Source of the DNA: UBA9547 sp043769845 | GTDB taxonomy: Bacteria; Bacteroidota; Bacteroidia; Cytophagales; UBA9547 | Reading direction: 5' to 3' | Assembly (NCBI GenBank): GCA_043769845.1 | Contig: JAYVIX010000158.1 | Span: 1-5,079, forward strand | Length of the DNA stretch: 5,079 nucleotides | Shown: in pieces, positions 1 to 5,079 of the stretch | How positions within the stretch are numbered: position 1 is the stretch's first letter | How the letters are laid out: each line of letters begins with the position of its first letter | Notes under the pieces: generated by a model | The model's database searches: none | Told to the model about the DNA's origin: nothing | The model's input: the letters and a program-made list of their open reading frames with translations, nothing else | Program-made: the position numbers and the translations under genes

Positions 1-205
1 GCCTTCTAAATCAATACCTAATATAGTATTTAATGTCACCGAGAATGGCGAACTATTCCATACTTATATGGATCTGAATGTTTTGTTTTCAGGAATCAAC
101 TTAAGCGACTCGAAAAGTCTAAAAGTGGTTTCTTTAGAAGAAAACAAAAGCACTTTAGCCGACAAAATAGCAAGCAATATTTCAAAAATGTTTCATTACG
201 AATAA
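1..205 (+). CDS. C-terminal fragment of a probable MbnP-family protein (5' end outside window)
   Basis: An open frame enters from the left edge (first full codon at base 2) and gives 67 residues before the TAA at 203-205. The segment FHTYMDLNVLF (fragment residues 19-29) lines up with VHLYVDLLKVF in the complete MbnP-family protein downstream. The ending SNISKMF (58-64) lines up with its RNYADMF. The spacing between these two blocks is also similar. This suggests a second, diverged MbnP-like protein: a periplasmic or surface-anchored metal-binding beta-protein. Unlike the downstream copy, it lacks the terminal HIHN and stops at MFHYE, so any metal site using those histidines would be altered. 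The stop codon abuts the next start (TAA then ATG), which implies co-transcription and probably translational coupling. The coding call is firm from the open frame and junction. The family call rests on a short by-eye alignment and could be wrong, because the N-terminal part, including the diagnostic tryptophan region, is not in the window. Confidence 0.6.
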   Translation, partial: PSKSIPNIVFNVTENGELFHTYMDLNVLFSGINLSDSKSLKVVSLEENKSTLADKIASNISKMFHYE

Positions 206-640
206 ATGTGTAGAATAATTGTACTTGGTTTGCTCTCATTTCTACTACTTTCTTGTACAAACAATAAAGTAGAGAAACCTGCTGTTATCCCAACTGATAC
301 GACCAATGTTCACAGCAGCAACTGCACTGAAAATTTATCGGACACTATTTCTTTTGCAAAGCATATTGTCCCCATTTTCAGAACCAATTGTGCCATTGCA
401 AGCTGTCATTCGGGCAGTAGACCAGAAGGAAATTTGAACTTGGAAACAAGTGTGGCTTATGTTCATATCACACGTCCTAATCGTGGTTATTTGGATATCA
501 ACGTTCCTAAAAACAGTATATTATACAATTCACTCACTTCCACTGCCAATCAGATGCCACCATTTCCGTCAAGTAAATTGAATGATTGTGAAATCAATCA
601 AATCATGAAATGGATGAAACAGGGGGCAAAAAACAATTAA
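206..640 (+). CDS. Mono-heme c-type cytochrome lipoprotein with a CX4CH site
   Basis: This 144-residue protein has a lipoprotein signal peptide: a hydrophobic stretch at residues 4-15 and lipobox LLSC with the lipidated Cys17. A flexible Ser/Thr/Pro-rich linker follows to about residue 40. The rest is a small cytochrome c domain. The sequence IVPIFRTNCAIASCHSG (55-70) holds an expanded heme-attachment motif, C62-X4-C67-H68, instead of the usual CXXCH. A likely distal axial Met117 lies in QMPPFPSSKL, followed by the helix CEINQIMKWMKQGA (128-141) typical of the C-terminal end of such domains. This pattern recurs in c-type cytochrome domains of Bacteroidota and Planctomycetes. Cys40 and Cys128 flank the domain and might form a disulfide (inference). 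No acidic patch follows Cys17, so there is no obvious surface-export signal and the protein probably faces the periplasm. It lies 0 bases after the upstream gene and 4 bases before the next. Electron transfer to or from the di-heme enzyme encoded at 3610 is a reasonable guess. Confidence 0.85.
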   Translation: MCRIIVLGLLSFLLLSCTNNKVEKPAVIPTDTTNVHSSNCTENLSDTISFAKHIVPIFRTNCAIASCHSGSRPEGNLNLETSVAYVHITRPNRGYLDINVPKNSILYNSLTSTANQMPPFPSSKLNDCEINQIMKWMKQGAKNN

Positions 641-644
641 AATC

Positions 645-2774
645 ATGAAAAACATTTTAATATTTATTCTTAGTATTTTATCATTCAACTCATTCGCTCA
701 TTTCGGCACAAAAGGCCCATATGGCGGAAGTGTAAGTTGCAGTATCACTCACGACTCCACTGTATACATTGGCACAAATGAAGGAGGCGTTTTCGAAAGC
801 ACCAATAGCAAATTGGTCGCTTGGCGCGCAAGACCAGTTGGTTTGAAAAGCGGTAAAATCACGGCTTTGGCGCATACTGGCAAATACCTTTTTGCAGCTA
901 CTGCCGATAGTGGAATTTTCCGTTTTACTGGCTTTGTTGGCAACGACAGATACTGGGAAAAAGTAAACACGGGCTTGGGCAATCCAAAAGTTACCTCCTT
1001 GGTAGCGATAGATTCTAGCACTGTATTGGCTGGGACAAATGGTGGCGGAATTTTCAGAACAACCAATAAAGGTGCGAGTTGGACTTCGGTCAACAATGCG
1101 ATTCTTCATCATGAAGAAATCACTGCTTTAGTAAAAGCTGGCAACAGAATCATCCATACCTCGATAGATGGTGGCGTATATGCTTCGGACGACAAAGGCG
1201 ATTCGTGGATTGCTTTCAATGACGTATCTACAGACGACATCACGGCAAGCGCACTTTCATACAATACTGCCACAAACCAGGTTTTGGTAGCCAACCGAGA
1301 TGGTTTGTACAAAGCAGACGCAGCAAGCACCACCACGACTCCAACATATTCGCTTGCCGAAACAGGACTTCCATCAGGAGTTGTGATTGTTTCGATTTCG
1401 AACGATGGCGCAAACTGGTATTTGGTAACCGACAAAGGATTGTTTAACACGCCAGCCAACGCAATCAGATGGAAGACTATTGGAACGGGAAATTTAGAAA
1501 ATCTCACGACCGTCATTCCTTTCAAAACAAATTTGGTTTTGGGAACTAAAAACGATGGTATTTTAAAAACTAATCTCCTTTCAATGACACCTGTTGCTTT
1601 ATGGACAGCTATAAATTCAGGTTTCAACAACCTAAAAACCTACGCATTAGCAATCGCTGGCGACAAAATAATCGTAACGGCTACCGAAAAGGGGGTGTTT
1701 GTGAGCAAAGATTTGGCGACAACTTATGTGCGTGCCAATAAAGGGTTGACGGATAGTTTGAATGTAAACGACTTGGTATTTGCTGATTTTTCAATGTTGT
1801 CTGCTACCAAATATGCAGGAATTTTTAGTAGCCCAGATACTGGAAAATCTTGGAGAGCAATCAATAATGGTTTGTCTAGCTTGAACGTTAGTAAACTATT
1901 CTATTCGAATAACAAACTCTATGCAATCCTTGCCGATGGTAACGTATTCAGTTCAGTTTTCAATTCGTTTAACTGGACATCAGAGCAATTCAATCTTCCT
2001 GCGGGCGTAAAACCTACTTCGCTTACTTTCTTTGGCAACAAAATATTGCTTTCAACTCTTGGCAATGGCGTGTTTGTGAAGTCAGTTGCTGGCAATAGTT
2101 GGTTGGCTGCAAATAGTGGTTCAAGCAATTTACAAGTGACTTCTTCTACCTATTCACTTGGTAAATTATTTGTAGGGACTGTAGGTTCTGGCGTTTTTGT
2201 TTCTGATACAGCCAATATTTCTTGGTCAGCAACTACTCCTGTTTCAATATCTCATACTATTTTGATGGGTTTAGACGGAAATAATATTCAAGCATTGGCG
2301 AGCAATTTGGGTTATGTGTTTGCCTCTTACAAAGGTGGGGTATTGACAACATCAGACAATGGCGCCACTTGGATTGCAGGAGGAAACCAATTCAACCTAC
2401 CAAGTTATTCCGACATGAACAAAATCAGTTTCACAACAGGTTCAGCTGGAAGAGTTTTTGTGACCACGACCAACAATGGTGTTTATTCCAACGCATTGAG
2501 CGAATTGCCTGTATTGACGGGATTGTTTGACAGTTTTGTTACAAAAAACAATTCTGGTATTCACGTGAGTCCGAACCCAAGCAATGGAACATTTTCACTC
2601 AACATTGATGCAAACGTAGAAAGCGTTGAAGTGGTGAATTACGCAGGTCAACCTGTGAAACAACTTCCTTCTATTTCGAACCAAACGGTGAACCTAGAAG
2701 TGCCAAAAGGGATTTACCTAGTGCGTGCTAAAACTGCAAATGGCGTTTTGGTTCAGAAAATTGTAGTGGAATAA
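645..2774 (+). CDS. Secreted beta-propeller protein (Ycf48/sortilin-like repeats) with T9SS type A sorting domain
   Basis: This 709-residue exported protein begins with a Sec signal peptide, with likely cleavage after Ala18 (NSFA/HFG). Residues 35-620 are a repeat array with a period of about 43 residues. Each unit carries a G-x-G-[VI]-[FY] strand, as in GTNEGGVF (43-50), GTNGGGIF (130-137), SIDGGVY (173-179) and GTVGSGVF (511-518). Many units then have an Asp-box-like turn ending in Trp: NKGASW (141-146), SDDKGDSW (181-188), SPDTGKSW (396-403), SDNGATW (570-576). This is the BNR/Ycf48/sortilin (Vps10) propeller pattern. I count 14 units, enough for two seven-bladed propellers. The last 70 residues or so are a T9SS type A domain: HVSPNPSNGTF (640-650), KGIYLVRA (688-695) and terminal KIVVE. 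The protein should cross the outer membrane through T9SS and be released or anchored on the surface. No enzymatic motif is visible, so a binding or scaffold role is inferred. The start is the ATG 4 bases after the previous stop. Confidence 0.88.
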   Translation: MKNILIFILSILSFNSFAHFGTKGPYGGSVSCSITHDSTVYIGTNEGGVFESTNSKLVAWRARPVGLKSGKITALAHTGKYLFAATADSGIFRFTGFVGNDRYWEKVNTGLGNPKVTSLVAIDSSTVLAGTNGGGIFRTTNKGASWTSVNNAILHHEEITALVKAGNRIIHTSIDGGVYASDDKGDSWIAFNDVSTDDITASALSYNTATNQVLVANRDGLYKADAASTTTTPTYSLAETGLPSGVVIVSISNDGANWYLVTDKGLFNTPANAIRWKTIGTGNLENLTTVIPFKTNLVLGTKNDGILKTNLLSMTPVALWTAINSGFNNLKTYALAIAGDKIIVTATEKGVFVSKDLATTYVRANKGLTDSLNVNDLVFADFSMLSATKYAGIFSSPDTGKSWRAINNGLSSLNVSKLFYSNNKLYAILADGNVFSSVFNSFNWTSEQFNLPAGVKPTSLTFFGNKILLSTLGNGVFVKSVAGNSWLAANSGSSNLQVTSSTYSLGKLFVGTVGSGVFVSDTANISWSATTPVSISHTILMGLDGNNIQALASNLGYVFASYKGGVLTTSDNGATWIAGGNQFNLPSYSDMNKISFTTGSAGRVFVTTTNNGVYSNALSELPVLTGLFDSFVTKNNSGIHVSPNPSNGTFSLNIDANVESVEVVNYAGQPVKQLPSISNQTVNLEVPKGIYLVRAKTANGVLVQKIVVE
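771..2504 (+). repeat. Fourteen degenerate propeller repeats within the coding region
   Basis: The aromatic or hydrophobic residue ending each G-[VILF]-[FYL] strand falls at protein residues 50, 92, 137, 179, 222, 267, 307, 352, 394, 435, 477, 518, 567 and 614. Spacings are 40-49 residues, mostly 41-45. The repeats are conserved in pattern but not in DNA, so they are old structural repeats and not recent tandem duplications. Positions were counted by hand from the translation. Confidence 0.75.
2556..2771 (+). other. T9SS type A C-terminal sorting domain (coding segment)
   Basis: Residues about 638-709 of the propeller protein match the C-terminal sorting domain pattern of type IX secretion cargo. 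There is a PNPSNGTF opening, a middle strand EVVNYAGQPV, the conserved KGIYLVRAKT strand, and a short basic-hydrophobic end, QKIVVE. In known T9SS systems this domain directs passage across the outer membrane and is removed on export by the PorU sortase. The window does not show any T9SS machinery gene. Confidence 0.88.
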
Positions 2775-2781
2775 ATCACCT

Positions 2782-2817
2782 AACTCTTCAAGGGTTCAAA
2801 ACCCTTGGAGAGTTTTT
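2782..2817 (+). terminator. Hairpin with T-run between the propeller and MbnP genes (intrinsic terminator or attenuator)
   Basis: The left arm at 2782-2796 (AACTCTTCAAGGGTT) pairs with the right arm at 2800-2814 (AACCCTTGGAGAGTT). The stem is 15 base pairs with a single T-G (U-G in RNA) wobble and a 3-base loop, CAA. Five Ts run from 2813 to 2817. The hairpin starts 8 bases after the upstream stop codon and ends 13 bases before the next ATG. This is the shape of a rho-independent terminator, although the T-run is short. Because it lies inside a row of otherwise tightly packed genes, it may only partly stop transcription, or may stabilise the 3' end of the upstream message. The core AAGGGTT...AACCCTT also resembles palindromes common between genes in Bacteroidota genomes; this is recollection and was not checked. 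Confidence 0.75.
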
Positions 2818-2830
2818 AAGCAAAATTAAA

Positions 2831-3607
2831 ATGAAAAATATTTCAATATTATTAATTTCGATAGTGTTTCTCTTTTCGTGTAAAAAGAAAGCAGCAGAAA
2901 CTCCAACTATCGACACTTCTACAAATGTTGAACTTAAATTCCAACATTTCGCAGGAAGCGAATTACTGGCTTTTAACAAAGAGTATGTCAATTCGAGCAA
3001 TGAAACGTTTAATATAACAGCGTTAAAATATTATGTGACCAATGTGACGCTTATCAAAAACGATGGCTCAAAAACTTCCATTCCTGATACTTATTTTCTG
3101 ATTGACGCAAGCAAAAATGATGCTTCAAGCACGTATGGCGTTAAGCTTCGCAAAGTTCCAGAAGGCAACTATTCGGGCATTTCGTTCTTGATTGGGGTGG
3201 ATAGTGCCAAAACGGTCTCAGGCGCATTGGCTGGAGATTTGGCTCCCGAAGCAGATCCCGAACATTTGGAATGGGTGTGGGAAGGTTATATCGGAATGTA
3301 TTTCACGGGCACGTCTCCAGCATCACCCAAAAGCGACAAGTCGTTTGCCTATCGTGTTTTTGGATACAAAGGAATATACAATGCATTACAAACTGTCACT
3401 ATCAATTTTGGCGAGACATTATTGATGGCTAAACAGAATGCTGTTCCTTCGGTTCACTTGTATGTTGATTTGTTGAAGGTTTTCAAAAATCCAAATACTC
3501 TTTCGATAGCCAAAACACCTGAAACACAGCGTGCTGCGGATAGCACGAACCAAGCCATTTCGAGAAATTATGCAGACATGTTCAGTTTGGCACATATCCA
3601 CAATTGA
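2831..3607 (+). CDS. MbnP-family copper-binding lipoprotein
   Basis: This 258-residue lipoprotein has a signal peptide with lipobox LFSC and lipidated Cys17, followed by KKK. The mature part follows the MbnP family layout. An early strand, LKFQHFAGSELL (35-46), contains His39. Next come FNITALKYYVTNVTLIKNDG (60-79) and the central block EHLEWVWEGYIGMYF (144-158), with Trp148 and Trp150 in the family's WxW position. VHLYVDLLKVF (208-218) contains His209, and the protein ends in MFSLAHIHN with His255 and His257. In methanotrophs MbnP binds copper and carries a tryptophan converted to kynurenine by its partner MbnH. Which tryptophan would be modified here cannot be decided by eye. The gene is followed after 2 bases by the di-heme enzyme, reproducing the usual MbnP-MbnH pairing. 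Lys residues and no acidic cluster follow the lipid Cys, so a periplasm-facing position is inferred. The ATG is preceded by an A-rich, Shine-Dalgarno-free leader and sits 13 bases after the hairpin's T-run, which leaves little room for its own promoter. Confidence 0.85.
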   Translation: MKNISILLISIVFLFSCKKKAAETPTIDTSTNVELKFQHFAGSELLAFNKEYVNSSNETFNITALKYYVTNVTLIKNDGSKTSIPDTYFLIDASKNDASSTYGVKLRKVPEGNYSGISFLIGVDSAKTVSGALAGDLAPEADPEHLEWVWEGYIGMYFTGTSPASPKSDKSFAYRVFGYKGIYNALQTVTINFGETLLMAKQNAVPSVHLYVDLLKVFKNPNTLSIAKTPETQRAADSTNQAISRNYADMFSLAHIHN

Positions 3608-3609
3608 GT

Positions 3610-4719
3610 ATGAAACTCTCAAAATTCCTATTGGCAAGCTTGTCAATAGTTCTTTTGCTCTTTTCATGCCTAAAAAAAGCAAAAGAACCAATCGAAGCAG
3701 AAGCAACCAAATCTTTCCATGGTTTCGAAAAGCCGACTCATTTCCCAGATCCACATTACGATTTTGCTTCTAATCCCATCGAACAAAAAAAATTCAAACT
3801 GGGGCGAATGCTCTTTTATGATCCAATTCTTTCGGCTGATAGTTGTATCAGTTGTGCCACTTGCCACCAGCAGTCGGTTGCATTTACGCACATGAATCAT
3901 ACTATAAGCCATGGAATTTCAGGTTTTGCAGGAAATAGAAATTCGCCCACACTTGCCAATCTGGCTTGGTCAAAAGAGTTCATGTGGGATGGCGGCATTC
4001 CAAATCTGGAAATTCAGCCACTTGCGCCTATCGAAAACCATGTAGAAATGGGTGAAAAATTATCCAATGTTTTAAAAAAGCTGAATCGACATACGCTTTA
4101 CAAACCAAGGTTCAAAGAAGCGTTTGGTAAAGATTCGATCGACTCACAACAAATGCTGAAAGCATTGGCGCAGTTTATGGTCATGATTGTTTCGAGCAAT
4201 TCGAAATACGATAAATATGTACAAGGCAAAGAAAGCTTGGATCCAGACGAATTGGCTGGAATGAAAATTGTACAGCAAAAATGCGTTTCTTGCCATTCAG
4301 GTGTACTCTTTACCGATTTTCAATTCCGAAACATTGGCTTGGACAGCAACACCGCTGACGTGAACGATTTAGGACGAGAACAATCGACCAAACTGAAATC
4401 GGACAGACGGAAATTCAAAACTCCTTCGCTCCGTAACATGCTCGTTACCAAACCATTCATGCACGATGGTCGCGTCTTGGACTTAAAATTTAGCATCGAA
4501 AAACATGGCGAATTTGATAGCCCAAATATTGCACCCGAATTGAAACAATATGTAAGAACGGGACTAAAACTTTCCCCAGACGAATATTACAAAGTCTACC
4601 AATTCATCGGCACGCTTACTGATAATACACTTTTGTCGGATACCACATTTTCTTTACAAGCATCCGATTATTTCCCTTACAGTATCACAACCGTTCAACG
4701 TTGCAGTTATGCACATTAA
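3610..4719 (+). CDS. Di-heme cytochrome c peroxidase family protein, MauG/MbnH-like lipoprotein
   Basis: Read from the ATG at 3610 the protein has 369 residues. A TTG six bases earlier is in frame but overlaps the preceding stop and is less likely. The signal peptide ends in lipobox LFSC with Cys20. The N-terminal cytochrome domain has LGRMLFYDPILSADSC (64-79) and the first heme site C82-A-T-C85-H86. AFTHMNHTISHG (91-102), GNRNSPTLANLAW (108-120), FMWDGG (124-129) and the EMG at 146-148 follow, all in the family's order. The second heme site is C225-V-S-C228-H229, followed by TPSLRN (271-276), PFMHDGRVLDL (282-292) and QFIGTLTD (331-338). Bacterial di-heme peroxidases reduce hydrogen peroxide, whereas MauG and MbnH use a high-valent di-iron state to oxidise a protein partner. 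The adjacent MbnP-family gene favours the MbnH-type role, with tryptophan oxidation of that partner in the periplasm. Oddities are an extra Cys79 before heme site 1, several His residues after it, and a tail ending QRCSYAH. The heme ligand that separates MauG/MbnH from peroxidases could not be assigned by eye. Confidence 0.88.
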   Translation: MKLSKFLLASLSIVLLLFSCLKKAKEPIEAEATKSFHGFEKPTHFPDPHYDFASNPIEQKKFKLGRMLFYDPILSADSCISCATCHQQSVAFTHMNHTISHGISGFAGNRNSPTLANLAWSKEFMWDGGIPNLEIQPLAPIENHVEMGEKLSNVLKKLNRHTLYKPRFKEAFGKDSIDSQQMLKALAQFMVMIVSSNSKYDKYVQGKESLDPDELAGMKIVQQKCVSCHSGVLFTDFQFRNIGLDSNTADVNDLGREQSTKLKSDRRKFKTPSLRNMLVTKPFMHDGRVLDLKFSIEKHGEFDSPNIAPELKQYVRTGLKLSPDEYYKVYQFIGTLTDNTLLSDTTFSLQASDYFPYSITTVQRCSYAH

Positions 4720-5079
4720 TTTACTATATAAATTATTATTCATTTTATTATTTTCCGTTTCAGAAATTTCTTTCGCCTGCAACGGAGGCTGTCCATCAGG
4801 TGGCGGCTATTTGGGCATCGTACCACAATTCAGTAAAAACTTTGTGGGTGTGCGTTACCGAATGCGCTCATTCTCCAATTCCAGTTTGGCACATGGCGCA
4901 GAAAGTCCTGCCACACAACACTCCTTCCAAACAGCCGAACTTTGGGGGCGATTTTATCCTACGAAAAGAATCCAAGCCTTTGTTTTCCTTCCATTTCAGA
5001 TGAATACTGAAAAAATGGGCGACAAAACCAATTATGTGGAAAGTGTGGGCGATATGTCGTTCATATTCCACTACAACCT
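4709..5079 (+). CDS. Probable outer-membrane beta-barrel (putative transporter), N-terminal part; 3' end outside window
   Basis: The ATG at 4709 opens a frame that stays open to the right edge (123 codons). It overlaps the last 11 bases of the di-heme gene, which suggests translational coupling. A Sec signal peptide is clear: a long hydrophobic stretch at residues 8-18 and likely cleavage after Ala23 (SFA/C). The -3 residue is Ser, so this does not fit a lipobox well, although Cys24 follows directly. The mature N-terminus is unusual, with Cys24 and Cys28 (CNGGC) and then a Gly-rich PSGGGYLGIVPQF (29-41). The rest alternates polar and hydrophobic residues with aromatics, as in FVGVRYRMRSF (45-55), FQTAELWGRFYP (73-84) and RIQAFVFLPF (87-96). 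This is typical of outer-membrane strands, with GDMSFIFHY (114-122) near the edge. It resembles a class of Bacteroidota proteins, loosely annotated as transporters, with a Cys-Gly N-terminus; this is recollection without a search. The Cys pair could bind a metal or form a disulfide. Export is well supported; transport function is inferred. Confidence 0.7.
   Translation, partial: MHINLLYKLLFILLFSVSEISFACNGGCPSGGGYLGIVPQFSKNFVGVRYRMRSFSNSSLAHGAESPATQHSFQTAELWGRFYPTKRIQAFVFLPFQMNTEKMGDKTNYVESVGDMSFIFHYN

Noticed and set aside
690..1630. Long open frames on the minus strand (690-1112, 749-1096, 1109-1630)
   Set aside because: They lie fully antisense to the propeller gene, whose repeats and sorting domain show it is the real coding frame. 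Their translations show no domain pattern and no plausible start context.
771..2504. DNA-level tandem repeat or CRISPR-like array in the propeller gene
   Set aside because: Periodicity is at the protein level only. The nucleotide copies are strongly diverged and no identical units or spacers were seen.
2788..3000. Minus-strand frame running across the intergenic hairpin
   Set aside because: It covers the terminator-like palindrome and the signal peptide region of the MbnP gene. It is explained as a by-product of AT-rich sequence.
3604..3609. TTG at 3604 as the start of the di-heme enzyme
   Set aside because: It overlaps the upstream stop codon. The ATG at 3610 gives a standard lipoprotein signal peptide beginning MKLSK, with a 2-base gap to the previous gene.
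3192..3773. Short frames overlapping the MbnP gene and the start of the di-heme gene on both strands
   Set aside because: They conflict with two well-supported genes and show no recognisable motif.
4720..4775. AT-rich stretch after the di-heme gene considered as a promoter
   Set aside because: It codes for the hydrophobic signal peptide of the next gene, and I saw no TAnnTTTG-type Bacteroidota -7 element.
4701..5003. A + strand open frame starting from TTG at 4701
   Set aside because: It is out of frame with the ATG at 4709, whose translation has a clean signal peptide and outer-membrane strand pattern. The 4701 frame has neither.

Overview
The window looks like chromosomal DNA from a Bacteroidota species. 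By eye the GC content is about 40 percent. Genes start at A-rich, Shine-Dalgarno-free sites, several products have 'FSC' or 'LSC' lipoboxes, and one protein ends in a type IX secretion (T9SS) type A sorting domain. These are hallmarks of that phylum. The genus cannot be named from this sequence.

All genes lie on the + strand and are packed as one apparent operon, with both ends cut by the window. In order: (1) the C-terminal 67 residues of a protein that resembles the C-terminus of an MbnP-family copper-binding protein (ends at 205); (2) a small lipoprotein with one CX4CH c-type heme site (206-640); (3) a 709-residue secreted protein with about 14 propeller-type repeats and a T9SS sorting domain (645-2774); (4) a strong hairpin with a T-run, in the only real intergenic gap (2782-2817); (5) a complete MbnP-family lipoprotein (2831-3607); (6) a di-heme cytochrome c peroxidase/MauG/MbnH-type lipoprotein (3610-4719); (7) the first 123 residues of an exported protein, probably an outer-membrane beta-barrel, overlapping gene 6 by 11 bases and running off the right edge. 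No stretch longer than 300 bases lacks a gene, and no tRNA, rRNA, CRISPR array or insertion sequence was seen.

The core is the MbnP/MbnH-type pair. In methanotrophs, MbnH is a di-heme enzyme related to MauG that oxidises a tryptophan of its partner MbnP to kynurenine, and MbnP binds copper. Here the pair sits with a second MbnP-like gene, a mono-heme lipoprotein that could carry electrons, a T9SS-exported propeller and a probable outer-membrane channel. No methanobactin biosynthesis gene is visible. The working inference is a cell-envelope redox module for copper or another metal, or for post-translational tryptophan oxidation, that spans periplasm, outer membrane and cell surface. The family assignments rest on motif reading; the joint function is inference.
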